Below are positions 54,436 through 63,422 of a DNA stretch of 64,000 bases, in pieces (the first letter of the stretch is position 1; the number at the start of each line of letters is the position of its first letter). The translations under genes and the position numbers were made by a program. This stretch comes from Verrucomicrobiota bacterium (lineage in GTDB: Bacteria > Verrucomicrobiota > Verrucomicrobiia > Limisphaerales > J093): NCBI GenBank assembly GCA_016716505.1, contig JADJWF010000002.1, forward strand, positions 496,001 through 560,000, given 5' to 3'. The notes under the pieces were generated by a model. That model did no database searches. It saw nothing but the letters and a program-made list of their open reading frames with translations, and had not been told where the DNA came from.

Positions 54436-55539
54436 ATGAAAACCTACGATATCGCAGTCATTGGGGGAGATGGCACCGGCCCCGAAGTCACCGCCGAAGC
54501 CCTGAAGGTCGCCGAAGCCGCCGCCCGCAAGTTCGGCTTCCGGCTCAACTGGCATCCCTACGACGTGGGCGGCGAACGCTACCTGAAGACGGGGGAAGTG
54601 CTGCCCGACAGCGTGGTGGAGGAGTTGCGGAAGTTCAAAGCCATCTACCTCGGAGCCGTGGGGCATCCCCAGGTCAAGCCGGGCATTCTGGAGAAGGGGA
54701 TTCTGCTCCGGCTGCGATTCGAATTGGAGCAGTACATCAATCTGCGTCCGGTGAAGCTGTATCGCGCCCAGGACTGCCCGGTGAAAGACAAGGGCCCCGA
54801 GCACGTGGACTTCATCGTCGTCCGCGAGAACAACGAGGGCCTGTACGCCGGCGCGGGCGGCAATCTGTTCAAGGGGACGCCTCACGAGGTCGCGGTTCAG
54901 GAGAGCATTAATACGCGCCGGGGCGTGGACCGCTGCCTGAAATATGCCTTTGAAGTCGCCCGCAAGCGCCGCAACGGCCAGCCGTGGAAGGGACTCAAGC
55001 CCGAGGATGTGCAGGCGGGCAAGACGGCCCAGCTCACATTGTGCGGCAAGACCAACGTGCTGACCTACGCCTTCGACCTGTGGTGGCGCGCCTTCCAGGA
55101 CATGGCTCCGGCCTACCCGACCATCAAGACCGATTACGCCCACGTGGACGCCATCTGCATGTGGTTCGTCAAGAACCCGGAGTGGTTCGACGTGATCGTG
55201 ACCGACAACATGTTCGGGGACATCATCACGGACCTGGCGGCAATGATTCAGGGCGGACTCGGAGTGGCCGCCGGCGGCAACATCAATCCGGACGGCACTT
55301 CGATGTTCGAGCCGATGGGCGGCAGCGCGCCGAAGTACACCGGGCAGAATGTGATCAACCCCATCGCCGCCATCAACGCCGGCGCCATGATGCTGGACTT
55401 CCTGGGTGAATCCGCCGCGGCGGCGGCCATCGAGGCTGCGGTGGTCAAGATCATCAACACCCGGATTCAGTCCCTCGCCGCCGGCAAGATGGGCCACGGC
55501 ACCCGCGAAGTGGGCGACCTGATCGCTGCCGCCATCTAA
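54436..55539 (+). CDS. leuB: 3-Isopropylmalate dehydrogenase family protein
   Basis: This 367-residue NAD-dependent beta-decarboxylating dehydrogenase starts MKTYDIAVIGGDGTGPEVTA. Substrate and metal motifs are LRLRFELEQYINLRPVKLY, FIVVRENNEGLYAGAGGN, DYAHVDAICMWFVKNPEWFD, VTDNMFGDIITDLAAMIQGG and FEPMGGSAPKYTGQNVINPI. It is likely the leucine-biosynthesis enzyme. The substrate loop (ENNEGLYAGAG) is closer to a group that includes tartrate/isocitrate-type relatives, so isopropylmalate is likely but not certain. No other leu gene is nearby. Confidence 0.85.
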   Translation: MKTYDIAVIGGDGTGPEVTAEALKVAEAAARKFGFRLNWHPYDVGGERYLKTGEVLPDSVVEELRKFKAIYLGAVGHPQVKPGILEKGILLRLRFELEQYINLRPVKLYRAQDCPVKDKGPEHVDFIVVRENNEGLYAGAGGNLFKGTPHEVAVQESINTRRGVDRCLKYAFEVARKRRNGQPWKGLKPEDVQAGKTAQLTLCGKTNVLTYAFDLWWRAFQDMAPAYPTIKTDYAHVDAICMWFVKNPEWFDVIVTDNMFGDIITDLAAMIQGGLGVAAGGNINPDGTSMFEPMGGSAPKYTGQNVINPIAAINAGAMMLDFLGESAAAAAIEAAVVKIINTRIQSLAAGKMGHGTREVGDLIAAAI

Positions 55540-55609
55540 AGCGCCGCGCCCGGGTCCGCTACCACCCGAGGAACCGCCCCGGCCTGGCCGGACCGAGTAG
55601 GTCAATTGC

Positions 55610-56314
55610 ATGTGGCACGGCTGGCAGGAATTGTTCAACGAGTACCTGCGAGGGGGGCATTTCCGCCTCCCGATCTTTTTCGATCTGGGGGCGGTGTTCT
55701 TCTTCGGACTGACCGGGGCGCTCGTGGCGATGCGCCGGGGCTACGACATCGTCGGCCTGTTTGGCCTGGCGCTCGTGACCGGTTTGGGCGGAGCCTTGAT
55801 CCGGGACGGCTTGTTCATCCAGCAGGGGCCGCCGGCCTTCACCACCGACGCCCGCTATGTGCTCATGCTGGTCCCCGCGTGCCTTTGTGGCATGGCGATG
55901 GGGCGCTGGTTGGAGCGGTTCCCACGCTTGGTGGCGGTCCTGGACGCGCTGGGCCTCGCGGCCTACGGGGTCGTCGGACTGGAGAAGTCACTGGCGGCCG
56001 GCCTGAGCGCCCCGGCCGCCGTGCTGGTGGGGGTGATCAACGCCTGCGGAGGCGGCGTGATTCGCGACGTGCTGGTGCGCGAGGAACCGCTGGTCTTCAA
56101 GCCGGGGCAGTTTTACGTGCTGGCCGTCCTGACCGGCTCGGTCGCGCACGTCGCCCTCGTTTATTGGGGCAAGGTGCCGTTGCCGCTGGCCGGGCTGATC
56201 GCGTTCGCGACCACCTTCGTGTTCCGCCTCCTGACGATTGCCTTCAACTGGAAATCTTGGGCGGTGAAACCGCTGGACCTCCTCCCACCCGGCGGGCCTT
56301 CTGGGCCGCGGTGA
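55610..56314 (+). CDS. Trimeric intracellular cation (TRIC)-type channel protein
   Basis: This 234-residue membrane protein has two repeats of three helices. Each repeat carries the family's glycine-rich kinked-helix motif: VTGLGGALIRDGLFIQQG and NACGGGVIRDVLVREEP. It belongs to the UPF0126/TRIC family, which forms K+-permeable trimeric channels. Length is slightly above typical. It is convergent with a 44-residue gene and has no clear operon partner. Confidence 0.88.
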   Translation: MWHGWQELFNEYLRGGHFRLPIFFDLGAVFFFGLTGALVAMRRGYDIVGLFGLALVTGLGGALIRDGLFIQQGPPAFTTDARYVLMLVPACLCGMAMGRWLERFPRLVAVLDALGLAAYGVVGLEKSLAAGLSAPAAVLVGVINACGGGVIRDVLVREEPLVFKPGQFYVLAVLTGSVAHVALVYWGKVPLPLAGLIAFATTFVFRLLTIAFNWKSWAVKPLDLLPPGGPSGPR

Positions 56315-56338
56315 CGCTGCAGCGGACCGTCCGGGCGC

Positions 56339-56473
56339 TTAGCGGCGAGACCGCTTCTTCGCCTGCGCTTGGTCCTTTCGCTCCTGGCGGATCCAGACGA
56401 TGAGGACCGGCGTGAAACACAAAAACAACCCGATCGGCATGGCGAAGATGCTCCAGAATTGATCGCTGCTCAT
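56339..56473 (-). CDS. Small single-helix membrane protein (44 residues)
   Basis: A short frame encodes MSSDQFWSIFAMPIGLFLCF, then a second hydrophobic stretch (TPVLIVWIRQ) and a basic tail (ERKDQAQAKKRSRR). That is typical of small single-span proteins. It reads as the C-terminal end of a longer open frame, but the upstream part is unconvincing, so I use the internal ATG at 56471-56473. No function is assigned. Confidence 0.5.
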   Translation of the reverse strand: MSSDQFWSIFAMPIGLFLCFTPVLIVWIRQERKDQAQAKKRSRR

Positions 56474-56776
56474 AAAAGCGCGCGAACTGTGCCGCCGGAC
56501 GGGCGTTTGTAAAGCGGGCAAACGCGGGCGCGCAGCGGGCAGCCTGGGACGAGGGAACGGAGCATCGAACCTGAGCCCCCGCCTCACCGGTGGACGAGGT
56601 GAGCGAATTGAATCGGGGGACCACACCACCGAGCCAGCTTGCGCGCCGGATTCTGGCAATCGGCTTCCGCCAAAAGGCTTGCACGGTGGCAGTCGCCCCC
56701 CTTTATTCTCCGCGTCAGCGGCCGGCGGGCAGCATCCCCGTCGGCGTGCTTTGACGGGTTCGACGGAGTTTTCAAC
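56474..56776. other. Intergenic region before tonB, no gene seen
   Basis: About 303 bp hold the promoters of the small membrane protein and of the tonB-exbB-exbD operon. No repeat or RNA is evident. Confidence 0.35.
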
Positions 56777-57517
56777 ATGAGTGCAACTGCCGCCGGCGGC
56801 ATGACAGAAAATCACCCGACGTACCGATTGCAGTCGGGCATCGCCCAGTTCTGCCTCCCGGCGGCGAACCGGGACCTGGAGCGGAAATTCGCCTACGCCA
56901 ACTCGATCGCCTTCACGTTCCTGATCCTTGGTCTGGTGGGGGCGGTGGCGGTTCCGAAAATCGTTGAGCGTCAGTTGCCCGTCCTGGAGGACATTGTGCC
57001 GGTGGTCTTCACGCCCCCGGAAAGTGAGCCGCCACCACCGTCTGACGAAGCGGTCACGGAGCCAGAACCGGAAACCGCTCAGATCAGCGAGGCGCCCGTG
57101 GTGGCCACCGTCGTCGCCGCCAACGCCGCGGAGGCCAGTTTCCCGGTGCCGGTCGAGGGGCCGGTGATTTTCGCCCCGGCGAAATATGCCGGACCGCCGC
57201 CCGCAGTCCTGAATCCTCCACCGCGCCCGGCGCCGAGGCCGCCACCGGGGCCCACCCGCTTCAACTGGGCCGGATCCACTGAAGGCAGTTTCCCAAAGCC
57301 GCTTTACACCACCGGGGCGCTCCCCAGTGGCACGCACGAACTGGTCTTGCTGGTCTGGGTGGACGCCGAGGGGCGGGCCGAGCGGGTTGAGGTGGAAAAG
57401 AGCTGTGGCAGCCTCGAACAGGACCGAAAGACGGTTCAGCACGTTCGGACCCGCTGGCGCTGGAAGCCGGGCGAACCGCGCTTCCTCTCGGTGCCATTCG
57501 AATTCGTGGTGCGGTGA
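56777..57517 (+). CDS. tonB: TonB-family energy transducer
   Basis: This 246-residue protein has a short N-terminal cytoplasmic part, one membrane helix (FAYANSIAFTFLILGLVGAV) and a Pro-rich linker (PPESEPPPPSDEAVTEPEPE). A C-terminal TonB domain follows (HELVLLVWVDAEGRAERVEV, VRTRWRWKPGEPRFLSVPFE). It links the inner-membrane proton motor to outer-membrane receptors. The start at 56777 removes a poorly conserved upstream extension. exbB follows 137 bp later and then exbD, so this is a Ton operon. The helix lacks the usual His (SHLS-type) residue in a recognisable form. Confidence 0.82.
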   Translation: MSATAAGGMTENHPTYRLQSGIAQFCLPAANRDLERKFAYANSIAFTFLILGLVGAVAVPKIVERQLPVLEDIVPVVFTPPESEPPPPSDEAVTEPEPETAQISEAPVVATVVAANAAEASFPVPVEGPVIFAPAKYAGPPPAVLNPPPRPAPRPPPGPTRFNWAGSTEGSFPKPLYTTGALPSGTHELVLLVWVDAEGRAERVEVEKSCGSLEQDRKTVQHVRTRWRWKPGEPRFLSVPFEFVVR

Positions 57518-57654
57518 GCGCCGTTTTCCCGATGGACAGACCGACGCGGGCGTCGTTACCGTCTGGGCCGGGCGCGCCGGCAGCGGGGTTCACTGGCCGG
57601 GCGACACGGGGTGGCAGATCGGACATCCCCTGAAGATCGAAAAGCGCATTCTTT

Positions 57655-58317
57655 ATGCTTGCAAACATCGTTGTAACTTGGTTCGTCAAAGGCGGCTGGA
57701 TCATGTACCCGATCCTGCTGGTCTCGATCGTGGCCGTTTGCGTGGTGGGCGAACGCATTTTCTGGTGGACCCGCGAGAGTTTCCGCCGGGACCCGGCCAC
57801 CCTCGAGAAAACCCTGGCCGCGATCGAAAATGGCGATTTCCGTGAGGCCTCGCGCCTCTCCAAGGATTCCAAGGATCCGGTGCTGCGGATGATCTGGCAC
57901 GGGCTCAATCACGTTCACTACTCCCTCCAGGGTGCGCTCTCCGTGGCGGCGGGCATGGAGTTGCGCCGGGCGGGCCGGTTTCTAACGGTGATGGACACGC
58001 TGGTGACGCTCGCGCCGCTGCTCGGCTTGCTCGGTACGGTGACCGGCATCATGCGCTCCTTCGCGTCCATCGGCGACGCCGAACTGGCGGTCGAGGCGGT
58101 CACCGGTGGCATCGGCGAGGCGTTGATCGCGACCGCGTGCGGTCTGGGCATCGCCATCCTCGCGCTGGTTCCGTTCAATTACTTCACCGCCAAGCACACG
58201 GGGCTGCAGTTCGAACTCGAAACCGCCGCCACCAACATTGACGTGATGGTGAGCGCCGCCAAGCGCCGCGGGGAAACGGATACCATGACCATCCGCCGCG
58301 AGGCGCAGAGCGCCTGA
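57655..58317 (+). CDS. exbB: Biopolymer transporter ExbB/TolQ family protein
   Basis: This 220-residue, three-helix membrane protein has the family signature: FVKGGWIMYPILLVSIVAVC, then LTVMDTLVTLAPLLGLLGTV, followed by TGIMRSFASIGDAELAVEAV and GGIGEALIATACGLGIAILA. Together with ExbD it uses the proton gradient to drive TonB. The gene lies between tonB and exbD. Confidence 0.93.
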   Translation: MLANIVVTWFVKGGWIMYPILLVSIVAVCVVGERIFWWTRESFRRDPATLEKTLAAIENGDFREASRLSKDSKDPVLRMIWHGLNHVHYSLQGALSVAAGMELRRAGRFLTVMDTLVTLAPLLGLLGTVTGIMRSFASIGDAELAVEAVTGGIGEALIATACGLGIAILALVPFNYFTAKHTGLQFELETAATNIDVMVSAAKRRGETDTMTIRREAQSA

Positions 58318-58367
58318 TCCGCGCCGACGGCATCCGGCCCATTCCCAGCGGCCCTGAGAAAGGCACC

Positions 58368-58796
58368 ATGAAAATCGGTTCTCCGACCCCGCACAAGAAG
58401 GCGCGCATCGAGATCATCCCCCTGATTGACATCATGTTCTTCCTGCTGGCGTCGTTCATGATGGTCAGCATCACCATGGTGAAGATGCAGTCCATCAAGA
58501 TGGACCTGCCCACCGCCACCCAGGCGCGACGCGACTTCAAACCCGAGATCATCAACATTGCCGTGGACAAGACGGGCGAGTGTTACATCGAAAAGCAACG
58601 CAAGTCGCAGCAGGAGGTGTACGAGTATCTGACCAACCGGCTCCACACCAGCGCCGCCTCGACCAATCTGCCCGTGTACATCAGCGGGGACAAAAACGCC
58701 ACTCACGGCGCGGTCATTGCCGTCCTCGATCTGGTGCGCCGGGCGGGCATCCAGAAGGTCTCCTTCGCCATCACTCCCCAAGATCTCAAGGAGTAA
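58368..58796 (+). CDS. exbD: Biopolymer transporter ExbD/TolR family protein
   Basis: This 142-residue protein has one N-terminal membrane helix with the conserved motor Asp (ARIEIIPLIDIMFFLLASFM, Asp in PLIDIMF). A periplasmic domain follows (MDLPTATQARRDFKPEIINI, then VYISGDKNATHGAVIAVLDL). It starts 50 bp after exbB. Confidence 0.93.
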   Translation: MKIGSPTPHKKARIEIIPLIDIMFFLLASFMMVSITMVKMQSIKMDLPTATQARRDFKPEIINIAVDKTGECYIEKQRKSQQEVYEYLTNRLHTSAASTNLPVYISGDKNATHGAVIAVLDLVRRAGIQKVSFAITPQDLKE

Positions 58797-58887
58797 CCGG
58801 GCCGGCCGCCGAAGGACTTTGAAAGTCGAACGCCGCCGATTCACGGTGGCGTTTCACTTTCAGGGCGGGCAGCAGCAAACCAGCGGA

Positions 58888-60222
58888 TCAGGCAATGAAG
58901 CTGAAGTCGTAGGGCGCCCGCATCTCGCGGCCGAGCCACTTGGCGGCTTCCGCATCGCCCACGATCTCCTCTTTTTCCGGATCCCATCGGATGGGCCGGC
59001 CCAGACGGACGGAAATGACCCCCAAGTGGGCGACGCTGATCGAGCGGTGTCCGATCTCAACCGTGCAGATGGGGTCTTTCCGCGACCGGACACACTCGAA
59101 GAAGTTGCCCATGTGGTTGTCACTCTTGTACAGGCGGGTGGCGGAAGCGGGCAAGGGTTCCTCCAGAAGCTCCGGCCGGCTGGCCCGCAGGTCGCCGCGC
59201 GTGACGAAAATCCAGCCCTCTGTGCCCAGGAACTGCACGCCGTTCGGCGTCTTGTTCGGACCCCCGACCACGTTGCGTTCGCTGCCGGTGTTTTCATCCA
59301 TGATCGTCATCGTGACCCCGTTCGCATACCGGCACTCGATGCGGTACCTGGACGCGGCATCGTAGCCGCCGGGAATCATCTCGACGAGCGACTTGCCGTC
59401 GAAGAACTCGGGGCCCGACAGCTCCGAGCCGTTGCCCCATTGAGCGATGTCGTTATGGTGGGCGCCCCAGTCGGTCATCTGGCCGCCGCTGTAACAGTAC
59501 CACCAGCGGAAATTCCAGTGCGCGTTGTGGCCGTTGTAGTCCCAGGCCGGCGCCTGGCCGTTGTAGTAATCCCAGTTCAACCCTTCGGGGACCGGCTGCT
59601 TGCTGAACGGGCCCTCGCGCGGGCCGGTGGGAAGCCCCACGATGATGTGCTGGAGCTTGCCGATGCGGCCGTTGCGAACCAGCTCGCACGCCAGCCGGAA
59701 CCGACCCTCGCTACGTTGCTGGCTGCCGACCTGCAGAACGCGGTTGTGGGCGCGGACTTCCTTCACCAGTTGGCGACCTTCTGCAATCGTCAGGGTCAAC
59801 GGCTTCTCCGTGTAGATGTCCTTGCCGGCCCTGGCAGCGGCGACGTTGACCAGGGTGTGCCAGTGGTCCGGCGTTCCGTTGATGATGACGTGGATGTCGT
59901 CCCGCTCGAGCAGCTTGCGGAAGTCGCTGTACTGCGCCTCGGCGCCAAACTGCTTCTTCGCCTCGGCCGCATGCTTCTCGTCCACGTCGGCCACGGCGAT
60001 GACCTGACCGTAGTTCTTGGCCCAGTTGCAGTCCCCCCGCCCCTGGCCGCCGCAGCCGATCAGCCCGATGCCCGGTTTGTCGTTGGGCCCCAGCGGCTTG
60101 GTCGGACTGGAGGCCGCGAGGCACTCCTCCGCGTACCAAAGAGGAACCCCTGCCAAACCAGCGGCAGCGGCGGTGGTCTTCAGAAAGTTGCGTCGGGTAA
60201 CCCGAATGTGAACATTATTCAT
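58888..60222 (-). CDS. Tat-exported Gfo/Idh/MocA family oxidoreductase
   Basis: This 444-residue protein has a twin-arginine signal (VTRRNFLKTTAAAAGLAGVP). The Rossmann motif is GIGLIGCGGQGRGDCNWAKN, and the EKP motif is IYTEKPLTLTIAEGRQLVKE. The substrate side includes GGQMTDWGAHHNDIAQWGNG with the conserved His pair. It is an exported NAD(P)-linked sugar dehydrogenase of unknown substrate. It is the second Tat-exported and the third Gfo/Idh/MocA protein in the window. Confidence 0.9.
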   Translation of the reverse strand: MNNVHIRVTRRNFLKTTAAAAGLAGVPLWYAEECLAASSPTKPLGPNDKPGIGLIGCGGQGRGDCNWAKNYGQVIAVADVDEKHAAEAKKQFGAEAQYSDFRKLLERDDIHVIINGTPDHWHTLVNVAAARAGKDIYTEKPLTLTIAEGRQLVKEVRAHNRVLQVGSQQRSEGRFRLACELVRNGRIGKLQHIIVGLPTGPREGPFSKQPVPEGLNWDYYNGQAPAWDYNGHNAHWNFRWWYCYSGGQMTDWGAHHNDIAQWGNGSELSGPEFFDGKSLVEMIPGGYDAASRYRIECRYANGVTMTIMDENTGSERNVVGGPNKTPNGVQFLGTEGWIFVTRGDLRASRPELLEEPLPASATRLYKSDNHMGNFFECVRSRKDPICTVEIGHRSISVAHLGVISVRLGRPIRWDPEKEEIVGDAEAAKWLGREMRAPYDFSFIA

Positions 60223-60717
60223 TCCTGGATTTCAGGGTTGCGCCGTTCGGGCGTCAATTCTGTTTCAAAGCCGACCGGCGCGCGGCGGCGGGCGTGCCGT
60301 GTCATTCGTTCAACGGAGGTCGCGCCTGGGGGGTTGATGCGGAATCGGGGTTGCGTTCGCCACCAACCGTTCCACGCCGTCAGCCAAGGTCGGGTGCCGA
60401 CAGGCGGCGGGCGTTGACCGGTTTCCGGCTTGCTCCGTCGAACCCCGTTCCACAGGCTGCCGCCGCGGTGTGACTGGGACAGTTCGGTGACCACGAATAG
60501 CCCAAACGCTCCCGACTGCCGAGGCTCGGTGATTCACGAAGGCCCACAGCCTCGACACGCGACTGCGGAATCATCGGCAGACTTCGCCCTCGTCGCGGCG
60601 TTGACGGGCCCCACCCAACCGATCCGGGCAATTTCGGACGGTACCAAATGGAAAATCTAACCCGCCTGGCGACCATCCTCCTCTCGCGATGCCGGACCCA
60701 TTGCACGTTCCCAAAAC
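60223..60717. other. Intergenic region, no gene seen
   Basis: About 495 bp separate the exported oxidoreductase from the fragment of the LarA-like gene. No frame has recognisable similarity. Promoters for the oxidoreductase should be here. Confidence 0.35.
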
Positions 60718-60864
60718 ATGAGCAACCCGGACGCCTCGAATCTGGCCACCCTGCACCAGATGTTCCGCGTACGGCAGCGGTTTTCCGCGACACCCGCGTT
60801 GGACATCGCCGCCTCGCTGATTCGCGATCTGCCGTCCCTGCTGAAGCCTCTGCGGCCGGACTGA
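60718..60864 (+). pseudogene. Truncated copy of the N-terminus of the lactate-racemase-like gene at 62074
   Basis: An ATG frame of 48 residues (MSNPDASNLATLHQMFRVRQ, RFSATPALDIAASLIRDLPS, LLKPLRPD, then a TGA) aligns without gaps to the first 48 residues of the intact gene, which starts at 62074 (MTAQDNSTLAALPQMIRVRQ...LLKPLRPGQ). The nucleotide match breaks at the stop, just before a terminator and a PEP-CTERM gene. The copies differ at many positions, so the duplication is old. Confidence 0.75.
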
Positions 60865-60881
60865 GCGCAGCCGAAGCCGCG

Positions 60882-60921
60882 TAAACAAAAACGGCCGGTT
60901 CTCCCAATGGAGACCCGGCCG
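60882..60921 (-). terminator. Intrinsic terminator for the minus-strand PEP-CTERM gene
   Basis: On the minus strand a 13-bp stem with one mismatch (CGGCCGGGTCTCC pairing with GGAGAACCGGCCG) is followed by TTTTTGTTTAC (60881-60891). It lies 28 bp past the stop of the PEP-CTERM gene (60949). Confidence 0.85.
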
Positions 60922-60948
60922 CCCAGAAAACCAGAAGCGAAACAAGCC

Positions 60949-61593
60949 TTACGCGCGACGAGCGCGCCGCCAGACTGCGAAGCCCAACAAGCCCAAGCCG
61001 GCCATCGCGGCATACTCGTGCGGCTCCGGCACCACAGCGCCGTTCAAAGTCAGGTTGTCCACTCGGATGCTATTGTTGGCACCGTTATTCCCGTCGCTCA
61101 GGCCGATGCGAAAGGTGATCGAACTAAGACCTTGGTACGCCGGCCCGCTGAGGTCCAAGCTTATCCCCGTCAACGTGCCAGACGCGCCCGTCAACGAGCC
61201 ACTACCAATCGAAGCGCCGTAGGAGTCAACCGACGAAAACACTGCATACCCTGCTGTATAGCCACCGGTGAATACCCTGCCAATATCGAAAGTCAGGCTC
61301 GCTAGATTGACGAGCAGCGGCGCATTGGGGGTGACCGTGAACTGAATGTAATCAGTGGTTGCCACAGCGGTTGTCACCGCAATGTCCGACGCCGGAACGC
61401 TGAGTTGTCCCCCGACGACACTCATGTTCGGCAAGTCAGATTGACCTACATCCGACGCCGTGACGTTGGAGTCCACTGTCGAAGGCGCCAGCGACGAAGC
61501 AAAGTCGTACTGGACCAGCACGACGGCATAAGACGGCAGAGCCGATGCCACCGCCGACACCGCCACCAATTTTTGCAAAGGTAATTTACGCAT
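60949..61593 (-). CDS. PEP-CTERM sorting-domain protein
   Basis: This 214-residue exported protein has a signal peptide (MRKLPLQKLVAVSAVASALP, cleavage near SYAVV). The mature part is Thr/Ser/Gly-rich and beta-like. It ends with VVPEPHEYAAMAGLGLLGFA and VWRRARRA, the PEP motif, membrane helix and basic tail. Its gene and terminator sit exactly between a gene and a partial copy of that gene's 5' end. No exosortase is in the window. Confidence 0.85.
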   Translation of the reverse strand: MRKLPLQKLVAVSAVASALPSYAVVLVQYDFASSLAPSTVDSNVTASDVGQSDLPNMSVVGGQLSVPASDIAVTTAVATTDYIQFTVTPNAPLLVNLASLTFDIGRVFTGGYTAGYAVFSSVDSYGASIGSGSLTGASGTLTGISLDLSGPAYQGLSSITFRIGLSDGNNGANNSIRVDNLTLNGAVVPEPHEYAAMAGLGLLGFAVWRRARRA

Positions 61594-62073
61594 GTGAGTT
61601 TGTTTAACTGCAACCGCCGACAATCCAAAAACTAATCTGCAGCATGTCAAGCACTATTTCAGCTTTTTTGAATGGAATCTCCCAGCCCAGCCCCAACCGC
61701 AACCCTGCCGTTCGGCAGTGAAAAATGGTTCTCCTTCGGAGAACCGGCAAACGTAATGCGCGGGGGGACCTTGGTTTCCGACTTGCGGTGCTGGTTTAGC
61801 GCCGACAGGCTCTCCCGGACCAGTGCTGGGGCCTTATCGCATTGCTCCGATGCCCAACAACCGCCCCGAACATCAGTTCCCACGGGTGTTCACGGCCGGG
61901 TCGCAGCAGTGCTCGATAACGGAGTGCAGTTTCGCCTGTGGCTCCCGACCGTGCAACGGCATTTCGCCGCCGGGAGTTCCCGCATCCATCGGAATCCCAA
62001 GACCCGATCGAACGGAACGCGGGAACGCCGCCCCGGCAACTAAATGGATCTCAACCATACCAGTCGTCGCGTA
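61594..62073. other. Intergenic region with hairpins, no gene seen
   Basis: About 480 bp hold the PEP-CTERM promoter on the minus strand and presumably the promoter of the lactate-racemase-like gene on the plus strand. A 6-bp inverted repeat (CTGCCG/CGGCAG, 61705-61718) lies next to the terminator-like hairpin annotated separately. No frame looks real. Confidence 0.4.
61721..61745 (-). terminator. Terminator-like hairpin, minus strand, for an unknown transcript
   Basis: A perfect 8-bp stem (GGTTCTCC at 61727-61734 with GGAGAACC at 61738-61745, 3-base loop) is followed on the minus strand by ATTTTTC. It has intrinsic-terminator form, but no recognised gene ends into it from the right (61746-62073), so it may end a small RNA or antisense transcript. 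Confidence 0.45.
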
Positions 62074-63357
62074 ATGACCGCTCAGGACAACTCAACGTTG
62101 GCCGCCCTGCCCCAGATGATCCGCGTACGGCAGCGGTTTTCCGAGACACCCGCGGTGGACATCGCCGCGTCGCTGACGCGCGACCTGCCGTCCTTGCTCA
62201 AACCTCTGCGGCCAGGCCAGACGGTCGCCATCGCGGTCGGAAGTCGGGGTATCGCCAACCTCCGGGAAATTGTTCGCCAGACGATCGCTCTCATCCGGCA
62301 GGCGGGCGGAGTGCCTTTCATTGTGCCCGCGATGGGGAGCCACGGCGGCGCCACGGCGGCCGGCCAGGAGGAATTGTTGGCCGGCTACGGCATCACGGCT
62401 GAAAGCATGGCGGTGGAACTGTGTTCCAGCATGGCGGTTCGGCGGATCGGCGCGACGGCGGACGGCGCCGCGGTCGTGTGCAGCGAGGCTGCCCTCGCAG
62501 CCGATCACGTCCTGCTGGTGAACCGCATCAAGCCCCACACGGATTTCGGCGGAGCGCTGGGCAGCGGACTGCTCAAGATGCTGGTGGTCGGCCTGGGCAA
62601 GCACGCGGGCGCGGCGGCCTTTCATCGGCAGGCCAGCCGTTACGGTTACGAGCGGGTGCTGCGCGAATCGGCGCAAGTGCTGATGTCCGTTCTGCCGCTG
62701 CTGGGCGGCGTGGCGGTGATCGAAAACCAACGCCACCAAACCGCGCGGATTGAGGTGGTGCCCGCAGCCGATCTGGTGCGGCGGGAAGAGACGCTGTGCG
62801 CGCTGGCGCGGGACCTCATGCCGCGGCTGCCGTTCCCGGAAGTGGACCTGTTGATCGTGGATTGGATGGGCAAGAACATCAGCGGCACGGGCATGGACCC
62901 CGCCGTGATCGGACGAATGATCCACGGCTACTCGCTGGCCGACGACGACCCGCTGCAACGCCCGCGGGTGCGGCGTCTGTTCGTGCGCGACCTCACGCCG
63001 GAGAGTCACGGCAACGCCATTGGCATCGGTCTGGCGGACTTCACCACCGCGCGGCTCGTGCGGGCCATGGATCGGAAGGTCACGATGACCAACGCACTGA
63101 CTGCGCTGTCGCTCCAGGGCGCCAAGGTGCCGCTGTACTTCGAGTCCGATCGCGAAGCCATCGCCGCCGCGCTCGGCACGCTGGCGGATGATGATCCGCA
63201 GGAACTGCGGGTGGCCAGGATTCGGGACACGCTGCATCTCGAGGAACTGGCGATTTCGGAGCGCCTCTGGCGCGAGCACGCCGGGACCGGCGGCCTCGAG
63301 GCGGTTGGCACGCTGGCCGTGGTGCGCTTCGACGCCGCCGGGAACCTGCGGGACTGA
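62074..63357 (+). CDS. Lactate-racemase-domain (LarA/DUF2088-like) protein
   Basis: This 427-residue protein has the N-terminal DUF2088-like motifs TVAIAVGSRGIANLREIVRQ, VPFIVPAMGSHGGATAAGQE, VNRIKPHTDFGGALGSGLLK and MLVVGLGKHAGAAAFHRQAS. The C-terminal part has LLIVDWMGKNISGTGMDPAV. The LarA family racemises or isomerises 2-hydroxyacids with a nickel pincer cofactor; Lys/His residues of that site cannot be placed with certainty. I chose the ATG at 62074 because it matches the start of the truncated copy at 60718. gltX follows 65 bp later. Confidence 0.8.
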   Translation: MTAQDNSTLAALPQMIRVRQRFSETPAVDIAASLTRDLPSLLKPLRPGQTVAIAVGSRGIANLREIVRQTIALIRQAGGVPFIVPAMGSHGGATAAGQEELLAGYGITAESMAVELCSSMAVRRIGATADGAAVVCSEAALAADHVLLVNRIKPHTDFGGALGSGLLKMLVVGLGKHAGAAAFHRQASRYGYERVLRESAQVLMSVLPLLGGVAVIENQRHQTARIEVVPAADLVRREETLCALARDLMPRLPFPEVDLLIVDWMGKNISGTGMDPAVIGRMIHGYSLADDDPLQRPRVRRLFVRDLTPESHGNAIGIGLADFTTARLVRAMDRKVTMTNALTALSLQGAKVPLYFESDREAIAAALGTLADDDPQELRVARIRDTLHLEELAISERLWREHAGTGGLEAVGTLAVVRFDAAGNLRD

Positions 63358-63422
63358 GCCGGCGCTTGTCAGGGCCGGTGGCGTCTCCGTAAGGTGCCGT
63401 TACGCAATTCGCATCCAATCCG

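Noticed and set aside
60380..60907. 175-codon minus-strand open frame
   Set aside because: Composition is typical of a shadow frame in GC-rich DNA, it overlaps the terminator, and it has no similarity.
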